Shown: in pieces, positions 1 to 8,139 of the stretch
Numbering within the stretch: position 1 is the stretch's first letter
Layout of the letters: every line of letters begins with the position of its first letter
NCBI GenBank assembly: GCA_016838895.1
Contig: JAEKNU010000049.1
Coordinates: 1 to 35,227 of the forward strand
Length of the DNA stretch: 35,227 nucleotides
Reading direction: 5' to 3'
Source: Chloroflexota bacterium
GTDB taxonomy: Bacteria > Chloroflexota > Anaerolineae > Anaerolineales > Anaerolineaceae
Translations under genes and position numbers: made by a program
Notes under the pieces: generated by a model
Seen by the model: only the letters and a program-made list of their open reading frames with translations
Told to the model about the DNA's origin: nothing
Databases searched by the model: none

Positions 1-65
1 CGCGCTTCTCAAATTAATTTGGGTTGGTCTTTTCCTAAATCTTAGCTCTACCCCGTTTTATTGAG

Positions 66-1472
66 ATGATACAAATATTGGATGACAAACAATTTGCGAT
101 TATCGCTATCCATGATTCAACCAAATCATTAGGTGCTGAATATTCATTGCAGCGCAAGAACAATGAATTATTGACGATAAATCGTGTGAGTCAGGCGGTA
201 AGTTCCTCTTTATCCTTGGGTGAAGTGCTATCTTCTATTCTTGAGGAAACCAAAACAATATTTGAAACACGTTTTTCTTCTATCTGGTTGCTAGATGATG
301 CAAAAAATGAATTTGTATGTGTTAACGCCAGTGGCACGAATGCCTCATTAAAAATTGGGATGCGTAATAATGAAAGCTGCAAAATATTCAAGAAAATTCT
401 TAATGAAAAAGTGCCTGTCATTATAGAAGATATCAGAAATGCACCGGATGAAAATCAAATTGAAAATATCGATCATGGTTTTGAAGTTCGCACTTTGCTG
501 GCTTTACCGATCCTTTTCCAGGGACAAACGATTGGCGTGATGCAATTTCTTGATGATCGAGAGAATTTTCTTAATAAGGGTGATATAGAAATATTAATGT
601 CGATAGCGGCAAACTCAGCAGTGGCAATTACACACGCCAGACAATTTGAAAGAATGGCTGGTGATCAACAACGTTGGCGAACTTTACAGTTGATTAGCCA
701 AAAGATAAACGCATGTTTGCAATCAAAGGAGATTTTCAGAGCTATTGCTACGAATATTATTGATATTTTAACTTTTGATTATTTTGTGGTCGGCTTGCTT
801 GATGAGAACCTGGTAGATTATGAAATTGTGCATTTGGTTGATCATTTTGAAGAACAGCAAACTGATAACACAATGATTGGTGAAGGATTATTCCGAAATG
901 TGATTAATAGTGGACGAACTTTGTTGATTGATAACTATACTTCTGCTCACCATGGAAAAATTGATATTGAAGAATTATCAACAGCCTCCCATGAAACACA
1001 TTCAATCATGGCGGTACCTGTAGTTCGGAATGGGAAAATTATTGGAATACTATCCATGATAAATGAGGAATCTAGTATGTATGGGGCAGCGGATATTCAA
1101 ATGCTTGAATTAATCGCTGCGCATACAGTCGTTGCTCTGGATAATGCCCATCATTATCAGGAGGTCCTTGAATCTGCTCGGTTGCGGGATACAATTTATT
1201 TGATGGGACAAGAAATCAATACTCGTCTGAACCCTGATCAGGTATATGAAACGCTATTCAGAACCATTGAAAAAGTAATTCCATTTGATTTAATGTTTAT
1301 TTCTACTGTTGAACAAAATCAGGCAACTCACGTGCTTCAATACATGCATGATAAGTCGCAGGATAAATTATTTTCCCCACTTTCAATTCCTAGCGATGAA
1401 GGTCTCTCGGCACGTGTTATCAAATCCGGGAAAACATTTCGCTGTAATGACGCTAAACTAAGACAGGAATAA
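66..1472 (+). CDS. Multi-GAF signalling protein, 5' part of an interrupted GAF-GGDEF gene
   Basis: This is the N-terminal part of a cytoplasmic sensor. Two complete GAF domains lie at about residues 45-190 and 220-375, and a third begins near residue 395. The third is cut off at residue 468 by a TAA (1470-1472). Reading on in the same frame gives the missing half of that GAF and then a GGDEF domain (next entry), so the two pieces were one gene of about 702 codons. The first 30 residues (ending in IAIHD, then a Glu/Lys/Asn-rich helix) resemble the C-terminal strand and exit helix of a PAS domain. In-frame TAA codons at 15-17 and 39-41 block extension upstream in this frame. The piece may therefore be the middle of a larger, decaying gene. 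GAF domains usually bind small ligands or mediate dimerisation; the ligand is unknown. Whether the product is made is uncertain. Confidence 0.75.
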   Translation: MIQILDDKQFAIIAIHDSTKSLGAEYSLQRKNNELLTINRVSQAVSSSLSLGEVLSSILEETKTIFETRFSSIWLLDDAKNEFVCVNASGTNASLKIGMRNNESCKIFKKILNEKVPVIIEDIRNAPDENQIENIDHGFEVRTLLALPILFQGQTIGVMQFLDDRENFLNKGDIEILMSIAANSAVAITHARQFERMAGDQQRWRTLQLISQKINACLQSKEIFRAIATNIIDILTFDYFVVGLLDENLVDYEIVHLVDHFEEQQTDNTMIGEGLFRNVINSGRTLLIDNYTSAHHGKIDIEELSTASHETHSIMAVPVVRNGKIIGILSMINEESSMYGAADIQMLELIAAHTVVALDNAHHYQEVLESARLRDTIYLMGQEINTRLNPDQVYETLFRTIEKVIPFDLMFISTVEQNQATHVLQYMHDKSQDKLFSPLSIPSDEGLSARVIKSGKTFRCNDAKLRQE

Positions 1473-1478
1473 CTGAAT

Positions 1479-2174
1479 GTGGAAGAGCATAAGGACGCAT
1501 TTGGGGATTCAATGATATTTGTTCCGATGATCCGTGATCAACAGGTTACCGGATTATTATCAGTGCAAGCAAAAAACTCAAACCAATTTACTACCTATCA
1601 TCAAACGGTGCTGGAATTGATAGCTCCATATGCTGCATCAGCATTGGAGAATGCTTCGCTATTTAGCAAAATTGAAACTTTGGCTATAACAGATGAGTTG
1701 TCCGGTGTCTATAATCGGCATCATTTCAATCGTACGTTGAAACATGAATTTGAACGCAATCAGCGATATCATAGATCACTATCATTAATTATTATGGATA
1801 TCGATAATTTCAAGGAAATTAATGATCAGTATGGCCATATTTGCGGCGATGCTGTGATAAATCAATACGGGACATTATTCAAAGCCAATGTTCGTAAAAG
1901 TGATATCATTGCCAGATTCGGCGGGGACGAGTTTGTTGTCATCATGCCGGAAACTACTGCTGAACAAGCAAAGATTGTTGCAGAAAAATTTAAATCGCTC
2001 AGCAATGACTATCAATTCGAATTTCAAGGGAAAGAGATTCAGATCACGGTGAGTATTGGTCTAGCAGAAGTAGATCAAACAAGTGATCTAAAACCTGAAG
2101 ATTTAATTCATAAAGCAGATTTTGCAATGTATCAGGCAAAGAAACGGGGGAGAAACCAGGTTTATTCATATTAG
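1479..2174 (+). CDS. Diguanylate cyclase (GGDEF) 3' part of the interrupted gene
   Basis: The GGDEF domain makes cyclic di-GMP from two GTP. The active-site motif GGDEF is intact and is preceded at the usual distance by RKSD, which fits the RxxD inhibitory I-site. The first 60-65 residues are the second half of a GAF domain (VPMIRDQQVTGLLSVQ), which makes no sense as a free N-terminus. The GTG at 1479 is only the first possible start after the TAA at 1470-1472; it is in the same frame as the preceding open reading frame and has no good Shine-Dalgarno sequence. The catalytic domain looks undamaged, so the stop is either recent, a sequence error, or read through. A G+C-rich hairpin without a T-tract (2190-2208) follows the stop codon. 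The family assignment is firm; independent expression is not. Confidence 0.75.
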   Translation: MEEHKDAFGDSMIFVPMIRDQQVTGLLSVQAKNSNQFTTYHQTVLELIAPYAASALENASLFSKIETLAITDELSGVYNRHHFNRTLKHEFERNQRYHRSLSLIIMDIDNFKEINDQYGHICGDAVINQYGTLFKANVRKSDIIARFGGDEFVVIMPETTAEQAKIVAEKFKSLSNDYQFEFQGKEIQITVSIGLAEVDQTSDLKPEDLIHKADFAMYQAKKRGRNQVYSY

Positions 2175-2189
2175 TTTACAAAAGATGTA

Positions 2190-2208
2190 CCCCCCGACCT
2201 GAGGGGGG
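2190..2208. other. G/C hairpin after the GGDEF gene
   Basis: Six C (2190-2195) and six G (2203-2208) flank a 7-nt loop. It lies 16 nt past the stop codon but has no run of T after it on either strand, so it is at best a weak or factor-dependent terminator. Confidence 0.4.
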
Positions 2209-2257
2209 CAGGCCGAGGAGCACAACTTAATTATACATAATTTTAGATTAAAATGAT

Positions 2258-2284
2258 ATGAGAATTTGCACAAATGATTCTCAT
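2258..2284. promoter_or_regulatory. Perfect 8-bp inverted repeat upstream of pstS (candidate operator)
   Basis: ATGAGAAT (2258-2265) and ATTCTCAT (2277-2284) are exact inverted repeats separated by 11 nt. Their position, 30-56 bp upstream of the best -10 element, suits a transcription factor site. The sequence does not let me name the factor; PhoB-type direct repeats are not evident. Confidence 0.5.
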
Positions 2285-2313
2285 TTCGTCTTATTGTGTT
2301 TTCATTCTTCGAT

Positions 2314-2319
2314 TATAAT
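2314..2319 (+). promoter_or_regulatory. Likely -10 box of the pst operon
   Basis: A perfect TATAAT sits 8 bp before the pstS ATG at 2328, with no good -35 at 16-18 bp. A start point 6-7 nt downstream would put transcription start almost at the ATG, giving a leaderless or near-leaderless mRNA. No Shine-Dalgarno sequence precedes this ATG, which agrees with that reading. A weak -35 suggests activator dependence, as is usual for pst promoters. Confidence 0.45.
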
Positions 2320-2327
2320 AAGTTCTT

Positions 2328-3224
2328 ATGAAGATCAAACAAATCCATCTTCTTTTAATTATTGTACTGCTATGTACAGCCTGCCAACCTAGAAATTCAT
2401 CTCAAGGTTCATCAAGTTCTGATTCCAGGGAAGTTGCCTATATTGAAAATAAAGGTTCTGATACGATGGTTAATCTTGCGTTAGCCTGGGCAGAACGTTA
2501 TCAGGAATTGTACAGTGAAATAAGGGTGTCTGTAACAGGTGGTGGATCCGGAACCGGATTAGCGTCCCTGACAAATGGAACTGTTGATATTGCTAATGCT
2601 TCACGTTCCATTAAAACTGAAGAAATTGAATTAGCAGAGAAAAATGGATTTACGCCATTTGAACAGGCTGTTGCACGTGATGCTATTGCGGTTATTGTTA
2701 ATCCGCAAAATCCGGTAAATGAATTAACCCTTCACCAAATATCACAAATCTATTTAGGTGAAATCACCAATTGGCAAGAAGTTGGTGGTGAAGATCGTCC
2801 GATTGTGCGATTATCCCGTGAAACCAATTCCGGCACTCACGTCTATTTTTTGGAAGCTGTTGTTCGTATGGGTGACAAAAATGATACAAGAATTTTTAAT
2901 GCTGAAACGTTATTGCTGCCGTCTTCTGAAGGTATTATTTCAGAAGTTCGTGATAATCCGAATGCGATTGGGTATGATGGTTTAGGTTATGTGATTCCGG
3001 AAGTAAAAACCATTGGGATCTCAATAGGGGAAGGTGAGCCATATGTTCAACCATCGGCTGAAACCGTATCGGATGGTTCATACCCCATTTCACGAGAGCT
3101 TTTTATGTATTTGCATGATGAGCCTTATGGCATTTATAAAGATTATCTGGATTGGATCTTATCTGCTGAAGGGCAGTCCATTGTCACTGAATTAGGATTT
3201 GTACCTGTTCTGGCAGGTGAATAA
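2328..3224 (+). CDS. pstS: Phosphate ABC transporter substrate-binding lipoprotein PstS
   Basis: This extracytoplasmic receptor captures inorganic phosphate and hands it to the PstCA channel. The first 18 residues form a lipoprotein signal peptide (two Lys, a hydrophobic stretch, then CTAC) with Cys19 as the lipidated residue. A Ser-rich tether follows. The mature part is a PBP-like fold of normal length (298 residues). The phosphate-binding loops are visible: GSDTM (43-47), GGGSGTG (71-77), and SRETNSGTH (163-171) near the hinge. Lipid anchoring rather than free periplasmic secretion fits an organism with a single or atypical envelope. It is the first gene of a tight pstSCAB operon; pstC begins 23 nt downstream. 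Confidence 0.95.
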   Translation: MKIKQIHLLLIIVLLCTACQPRNSSQGSSSSDSREVAYIENKGSDTMVNLALAWAERYQELYSEIRVSVTGGGSGTGLASLTNGTVDIANASRSIKTEEIELAEKNGFTPFEQAVARDAIAVIVNPQNPVNELTLHQISQIYLGEITNWQEVGGEDRPIVRLSRETNSGTHVYFLEAVVRMGDKNDTRIFNAETLLLPSSEGIISEVRDNPNAIGYDGLGYVIPEVKTIGISIGEGEPYVQPSAETVSDGSYPISRELFMYLHDEPYGIYKDYLDWILSAEGQSIVTELGFVPVLAGE

Positions 3225-3247
3225 TCATAGAAATGCAGGTGAATTAG

Positions 3248-4141
3248 TTGGAACAGGAAAAATTTAGCGAAAAGCTTATTACTCGTATTATTCAGGTGGC
3301 CGGATATTTAAGTATTCTTTATATCGGGCTGATTTGTATCTTTTTACTTCGTGAAGGACTGCCTGCCTTATACAATGTATCTTTGTCCGATTTGATAGAA
3401 ACGCGTTGGTACCCGATTGAATCTTATTACGGTATCGTGCCGCTGCTATTAGGTTCTATCACCATTACGATTGGCGCAATTTTAATAGCCGTACCCCTTG
3501 GTGTGGGTACGGCTATTTATATCTCTGAAATTGCTCCAAAATGGATGCGTGAGGTTCTTAAACCTTTAGTCGAAATATTGGCTGGTTTTCCATCTGTTGT
3601 GATGGGTTTTATCGGTATTCTTGTGCTTTCACCCTTCCTGAGGGAATACTTGAATTTGCCAACAGGGTTAACGGCTTTGGCAGGTTCTATTTTATTAGGG
3701 TGGGCTGCCATACCTACGATTGTTTCCATTTCCGAGGATGCTATCAACAGTGTACCTCGCTCTTATCGTGAAGCTGCGTTGGCATTGGGTGCAACGAAAT
3801 GGGAAACTATTTGGGGTGTAACCGTTCCGGCAGCTCGTTCGGGTGTGATCACTGCTGTTATGCTGGGGATTGGCCGCGTGATTGGGGAAACAATGACTGT
3901 GATGATGGTTACAGGAAATGCGCCAACAATGCCGCTGGGGCTGGATGCTTTTTTCAAACCTGTTAGAACCATGACAGCAACGATTGCCTCTGAAATGGGC
4001 GAAGTAGCCAATGGCAGTGAGCATTATCAGGTGCTGTTTTTTATAGGCATTGTACTGTTTGTATTCTCTTTAATTATTAATATCCTGGCTTTCAGGTTTA
4101 GTTCACGTCGCCTAAAGCGTTCTGAAAGGTTACTCTCATGA
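3248..4141 (+). CDS. pstC: Phosphate ABC transporter permease PstC
   Basis: One of the two membrane subunits of the phosphate importer. There are about six hydrophobic segments. The cytoplasmic EAA loop that docks on the ATPase is clear at about residues 176-196 (REAALALGATKWETIWG). The TTG start at 3248 is supported by AGGTG at 3237-3241 with a 6-nt spacer. The 297-residue length is normal. The end overlaps the pstA start by 4 nt (ATGA), which implies translational coupling. An unusual perfect 13-bp hairpin is embedded in the coding sequence at 3484-3517. Confidence 0.95.
   Translation: MEQEKFSEKLITRIIQVAGYLSILYIGLICIFLLREGLPALYNVSLSDLIETRWYPIESYYGIVPLLLGSITITIGAILIAVPLGVGTAIYISEIAPKWMREVLKPLVEILAGFPSVVMGFIGILVLSPFLREYLNLPTGLTALAGSILLGWAAIPTIVSISEDAINSVPRSYREAALALGATKWETIWGVTVPAARSGVITAVMLGIGRVIGETMTVMMVTGNAPTMPLGLDAFFKPVRTMTATIASEMGEVANGSEHYQVLFFIGIVLFVFSLIINILAFRFSSRRLKRSERLLS
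3484..3517. repeat. Perfect 13-bp inverted repeat inside pstC
   Basis: AATAGCCGTACCC (3484-3496) and GGGTACGGCTATT (3505-3517) are exact inverted repeats around an 8-nt loop. It would form a very stable mRNA hairpin within the codons for a conserved AVPLGVGTA transmembrane stretch. No T-tract follows. Confidence 0.75.
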
Positions 4142-5040
4142 AAGGCCAAGTTATGCAGCGAGAGGACTCTCTTGCACATCTTTCAAAAAACCGTTTGGCA
4201 GGTTTGCGTAAGCAACGTGTGGGTGTCATAGTGCTGACGATGGTCAGCGTGATCACAGTGATTCCAATTATTGCTTTGATCATTTTTATATTAAAAAATG
4301 GTCTTGCGGCAATTAGTTGGGAGTTTGTCAGTGCATATCCCAGCAATGGAATGCGTGATGGGGGTATCTTGCCGGCTATTGTGGGAACATTGTATCTCAC
4401 ATTGGGTACTGCGCTTTTCTCAGTGCCACCAGGGATTGCTGCTGCAATTTATTTATCTGAGTATGCCAAGGATACCAAATTAACACGTGCAATTCGTATC
4501 GCAATGGTTAATCTGGCCGGTATTCCATCAGTGGTTTATGGTTTGTTTGGCCTGGGACTATTTGTGCTCTTCCTGAAATTTGGCACCAGTATTTTGGCTG
4601 CTTCATTAACCTTATCTATCATGACCTTGCCAATTATTGTCAGTACCACGGAAGAAGCACTACGCACTGTACCTAATTCTTTCCGTGTTGTCAGTATTTC
4701 ATTAGGGGCTTCACGCTGGCAAACGATCTGGAAAATTGTGTTGCCACAAAGTTTACCTGGTATATTGACAGGCATTATTCTGGGATTGGAAAGAGCTGCC
4801 GGTGAAACAGCTCCAATTTTATTTACCGGTGCAACATTCTTTCTGCCCCAACTACCTCATTCGCCATTTGATGCAACCATGGCGCTGCCCTATCACCTGT
4901 ATGTGATTTCAACCCAAATACCCGGTATGCCGATCCAGATTCAATACGGTACAGTGCTGGTATTACTTGGCTTTGTTTTAACAATGAACCTGATCGCAAC
5001 CTTTATTCGTTCGCGGGCACGCTCAAAACGACATTGGTAA
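4138..5040 (+). CDS. pstA: Phosphate ABC transporter permease PstA
   Basis: Second membrane subunit of the phosphate channel, 300 residues. The N-terminal 25 residues are charged and cytoplasmic, followed by about six membrane spans. The EAA-type coupling loop is FRVVSISLGASRWQTIWKI, and the conserved AAGETAPILFTG segment lies towards the C-terminus. The start ATG shares 4 nt with the pstC stop. The stop TAA touches the likely pstB ATG. All expected features are present and nothing is truncated. Confidence 0.95.
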   Translation: MKGQVMQREDSLAHLSKNRLAGLRKQRVGVIVLTMVSVITVIPIIALIIFILKNGLAAISWEFVSAYPSNGMRDGGILPAIVGTLYLTLGTALFSVPPGIAAAIYLSEYAKDTKLTRAIRIAMVNLAGIPSVVYGLFGLGLFVLFLKFGTSILAASLTLSIMTLPIIVSTTEEALRTVPNSFRVVSISLGASRWQTIWKIVLPQSLPGILTGIILGLERAAGETAPILFTGATFFLPQLPHSPFDATMALPYHLYVISTQIPGMPIQIQYGTVLVLLGFVLTMNLIATFIRSRARSKRHW

Positions 5041-5807
5041 TGGATGAAATGATGGAAAAAATTCGTATTGATAACCTAAGTGTTCGTTATTCTGATGGCA
5101 ATGAAAGCCTGCGGAAGATTAATCTAAGTATCAAGGCCAATGAAATTACTGTTTTATTCGGACCAGCCGGTGGTGGAAAATCAACATTGCTGCGAACGAT
5201 GAACCGTTTGAACGACCTGGCAGATGTAGATAAGTTGACGGGCGCAATATATTTGAATGATGAGAATATATTGCTGGACACAGTAAATGTGACGGAACTT
5301 CGCCGTAGGGTTGGTATGGTGTTTTCGCGTCCCGTACCTTTGCCCTTAACCATTTACGACAATGTAGCCTATGGACTGGTATCCGCCGGTGAAAAGAATC
5401 GCTCAGTATTGGATGATGTCGTTGAGCAAGCGCTCAAGCAGGCATATGTTTGGGATGAAGTCTATGATCGTTTGCAGGATCCTGCCCATGCATTGTCAGG
5501 TGGCCAGCAGCAACGGGTTTGTCTGGCGCGTGTATTGGCGTTGGAGCCAGAAGTGATTTTGCTGGACGAACCAACCTCAGCGCTGGATCCGGTTTCGACT
5601 GCGAAAATTGAACAAACCTTGCAGGAATTAAAAAAGGAATTTACCATTATTCTAGTTCCCCATAACACACAACAAGCTGCACGTGTAGCCGATTTTGCAG
5701 CTTTCTTTTTACAAGGTGAACTGATTGAATCGAATATTGGCGAGCAGCTTTTTTCCTTCCCACAGGATAACCGTACAGTAGAGTATGTGGAAGGACGTTT
5801 TGGATAA
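5040..5807 (+). CDS. pstB: Phosphate ABC transporter ATPase PstB
   Basis: ATPase that powers phosphate import. It has Walker A (GPAGGGKST), Q-loop region, signature LSGGQQQR, Walker B (VILLDEP), D-loop (SALD) and H-loop (VPHNTQQAARVAD), close to PstB in order and length. Walker A has Gly where most PstB proteins have Cys. I place the start at the ATG at 5040, overlapping the last base of the pstA stop; a TTG at 5034 or ATGs at 5049/5052 are alternatives that change only the first few residues. It is the last gene of the operon. The usual next gene, phoU, is absent; a terminator follows 50 nt downstream. Confidence 0.95.
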   Translation: MDEMMEKIRIDNLSVRYSDGNESLRKINLSIKANEITVLFGPAGGGKSTLLRTMNRLNDLADVDKLTGAIYLNDENILLDTVNVTELRRRVGMVFSRPVPLPLTIYDNVAYGLVSAGEKNRSVLDDVVEQALKQAYVWDEVYDRLQDPAHALSGGQQQRVCLARVLALEPEVILLDEPTSALDPVSTAKIEQTLQELKKEFTIILVPHNTQQAARVADFAAFFLQGELIESNIGEQLFSFPQDNRTVEYVEGRFG

Positions 5808-5856
5808 TTCGTATATCAGGATTATGGTAAAATTTTTCTGATTTATATGGAATCAT

Positions 5857-5886
5857 CTGCTAGGCGCGAAGCTTAGCAGTTTTCTT
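5857..5886 (+). terminator. Intrinsic terminator of the pst operon
   Basis: A 9-bp stem (5857-5865 with 5871-5879, one G-T pair) closes a GCGAA loop and is followed at once by TTTTCTT. It cleanly ends the pstSCAB transcript. Confidence 0.8.
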
Positions 5887-5924
5887 AATCTGTTGCACAA
5901 TCTTGTAAAAAGAAGGTCATTAGT

Positions 5925-7352
5925 ATGCCTATATTCACACCCGGGAGAAGATGGCAGCCGCCCTATTCCCCATTTAAACGCGTATCTCCGGGGAAGAGTT
6001 TTCTGGCTTCCATTGAAAAAATAGTCAAAGGACCTCTTTTTGGCTGTCGTATGTGCGGCAACTGCTTATTGCAGGAAACTGCTCTGATTTGTCCAATGGA
6101 ATGTTCCAAGGGGATCAGAAACGGCCCTTGTGGTGGCTCAACCGCTGAACATTGTTATGTTGATCCCTCTCGACCATGTATCTGGTACCGCATTTATGAA
6201 CGTGCATTCCAATTGAAAAGGGAACATATCTTGCTGGAAGTGCTGCCTCCCCTGGATTGGAACAAAACGGGTACAGAAACCTGGGGAGACGTAATACGTG
6301 AAATACGCAAATATGGCACGATTAAGTGGTTCAAGGAATTATTATCGAAGGATGTGGTCAACCGTGCCACTGCCTGGGATGCTGTTTTCCGAGGGGTACG
6401 TCAACCGGAATGGTGGCAGGGTGACGCAGTATATCATGCTCCGAAATATGCAGAACCCCAATCTGATTTGGAAAGCCAGTTGAAATCAGGAAAATTTGTA
6501 GTTACCTGTGAGGTTGCCCCACCTTTGACGGTTGCCACAGGTAAATTCTACCGAAATCTGGATTTGGTCAAAGGCAAAGTAGCGGCAGTGAACTTTACTG
6601 ATAATCCATCTGCTGCACCGCGTATGTCCAGCCAGGCATGCAGCAAACTGGCTTTTGATCATGGTGTTGAGCCTGTCATGCAGATTGCAGCACGCGATCA
6701 AACCCGCAATAGTTTACAATCATTGGTCATTGGTGCCTCTGCATTGGGTGTGCGCAATATTTTATGTGTTTCGGGTGATAGTGCTTCTTTAGGCAGTACC
6801 CCTCAAGCACGTATGGATATCCTGGATATTGATGCGATTCAAATGTTATGGATTTTACGGCGTATGCGCGATGATGGTCATTATCTGGACGGCAAAAAGA
6901 TGAAATTCCCGCCGCAATATTTTTTGGGCGCGGCCGCCTCGCCAAATGCTTCCGAGCCCAAGTTTCAGGCATTGCGGGAAGAGAAAAAGATTAATGCCGG
7001 AGCACAATTCCTGCAAACGAATCTGGTTTATGATTTGGATCGCTTTGATGCCTGGTTGGAAGCATTGGATAAACGCAATGTTTTAGGAAAAGCCTATATA
7101 TTAGTGGGTATCGCACCCATAAAAAACAAGGCTATCGCACATCATTTGCAGCATGAGGTGCCGGGTGTTGCAATTCCGCAGGCAATCATGGATCGCATTG
7201 AAAACTCGAAAGATGTGGAGGAAGAAGGTGTGCAGATCACGCTGGAACTCATTGAGCACATCAGGAAAGCCCAGGGGATAAACGGTATTCATCTGATGCC
7301 GCTGAATTGGGAAGAAGTCATTCCTCGCATTGTTGAAGAGGCTTCATTATAA
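5925..7352 (+). CDS. metF: MetV-MetF fusion: methylenetetrahydrofolate reductase with N-terminal Cys-rich zinc domain
   Basis: The C-terminal two thirds (about residues 185-470) is a MetF-type TIM barrel that reduces 5,10-methylene-THF to 5-methyl-THF. Seen motifs are CEVAPP with the likely catalytic Glu196, the VNFTDNPSA strand, and ALGVRNILCVSGDS in the flavin site region. The first ~100 residues carry a Cys cluster (Cys41, 44, 47, 56, 60, 69, plus 77 and 85; CRMCGNC and NGPCGG) typical of the MetV family, which in acetogens is a separate subunit binding zinc. Here both are one 475-residue chain with MetV in front. Known MetVF complexes link folate C1 chemistry to the Wood-Ljungdahl pathway or methionine synthesis; which applies here cannot be told from the window. 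AAGG 9 nt before the ATG is the ribosome site. It is a single gene between two terminators. Confidence 0.9.
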   Translation: MPIFTPGRRWQPPYSPFKRVSPGKSFLASIEKIVKGPLFGCRMCGNCLLQETALICPMECSKGIRNGPCGGSTAEHCYVDPSRPCIWYRIYERAFQLKREHILLEVLPPLDWNKTGTETWGDVIREIRKYGTIKWFKELLSKDVVNRATAWDAVFRGVRQPEWWQGDAVYHAPKYAEPQSDLESQLKSGKFVVTCEVAPPLTVATGKFYRNLDLVKGKVAAVNFTDNPSAAPRMSSQACSKLAFDHGVEPVMQIAARDQTRNSLQSLVIGASALGVRNILCVSGDSASLGSTPQARMDILDIDAIQMLWILRRMRDDGHYLDGKKMKFPPQYFLGAAASPNASEPKFQALREEKKINAGAQFLQTNLVYDLDRFDAWLEALDKRNVLGKAYILVGIAPIKNKAIAHHLQHEVPGVAIPQAIMDRIENSKDVEEEGVQITLELIEHIRKAQGINGIHLMPLNWEEVIPRIVEEASL

Positions 7353-7401
7353 AAAAATAGTTGCCGCTTTATGGAAGATGCCATAAGGCGGCAATTTTGT
7401 T
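7351..7401. terminator. Bidirectional terminator overlapping the PPTase 3' end
   Basis: A 14-bp stem with one G-T pair (7361-7374 with 7381-7394, 6-nt loop) is flanked by TTTTGTT on the plus side and by seven A (7351-7357), read as T on the minus strand, on the other. It can end both the MetF and the NRPS/PPTase transcripts. One arm, the loop and part of the other arm are the last codons of the PPTase gene. Confidence 0.85.
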
Positions 7402-8139
7402 AATGCTATTAGTATTGAAATGAAAACAGCGTAATTGATTCAAATCTGTTGGGGAGGCGATGGCGCCTACACAATCATCAGATAGATCAAAATTACGTGT
7501 CATCCAATCTGGGGGATAAAGGGGAATCGTACTGATGACTTTGCCATGTTCCTGATCCTGATAGTTGATAAAAAAGTGATGCAAAGGGAATTGAAAACCG
7601 CTGCCCACACCTTTCATAAAGGCTTCTTTCGCGGTCCATAATTGGTAGAAAGCATGCTGTGGCACAGTCGCATTGTTTATTTTTTCATTTTCAGCCGGAG
7701 AAAAGTATCGTTTGGCAATCATTGGCCAATCAATGTTAGATTGGGTAAATTCCATATCTACACCAATTGGACCCAAACGGGAAAAACCAATCAGAATTTG
7801 TTCATTGGTATGTGACACATTGAAATTTAATTCATACGCATCACTTAATAACGGTTTCTGAAATTCGTTTTTTTGCAAAATAATTTCAGCAGGATGTTCG
7901 TTGATATAAAGTGACAACAATAACCGCAGCGCCGTTCGTGATGCTACGGACAAATGATGGCGGTGTTCCTGCATATAGGCATTTGCTACTTGTAATTCGG
8001 TTTCCTGTAATATATTGTGAAATCGTTGATGTAAACCGGTATCTGGCATATTGATAAGATACAGGTCAATCGTTGAAAAATGATTTGGGTCGTCTGGCAA
8101 TGTCTCATTCCAGAGAAGTTTACTCATTTGTCTGTACAC
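7369..8139 (-). CDS. 4'-phosphopantetheinyl transferase, Sfp type
   Basis: Transfers the phosphopantetheine arm of CoA to the serine of carrier proteins. Family motifs are in order: FNVSHT, GVDMEF (Mg-binding Asp and Glu), and FYQLWTAKEAFMKGVGSGF. The length of about 250 residues is that of the two-lobed Sfp class that serves NRPS and PKS rather than the short AcpS class. It lies directly after the NRPS gene on the same strand and overlaps its 3' end, so its obvious client is Ser1010 of that protein. Two starts are possible, ATG at 8139 or ATG at 8127; the second gives an 8-nt overlap with the NRPS stop and may be the real one. The last codons form part of the shared terminator. Confidence 0.9.
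   Translation of the reverse strand: MYRQMSKLLWNETLPDDPNHFSTIDLYLINMPDTGLHQRFHNILQETELQVANAYMQEHRHHLSVASRTALRLLLSLYINEHPAEIILQKNEFQKPLLSDAYELNFNVSHTNEQILIGFSRLGPIGVDMEFTQSNIDWPMIAKRYFSPAENEKINNATVPQHAFYQLWTAKEAFMKGVGSGFQFPLHHFFINYQDQEHGKVISTIPLYPPDWMTRNFDLSDDCVGAIASPTDLNQLRCFHFNTNSINKIAALWHLP

Noticed and set aside
1470..1472. Programmed stop recoding (selenocysteine or pyrrolysine) in the GAF-GGDEF gene
   Set aside because: The stop is TAA, not TGA or TAG, and there is no special downstream hairpin evident; mutation or error is simpler.
3695..4024. 109-residue minus-strand frame inside pstC
   Set aside because: Shadow of a firmly identified gene, with no start signals.
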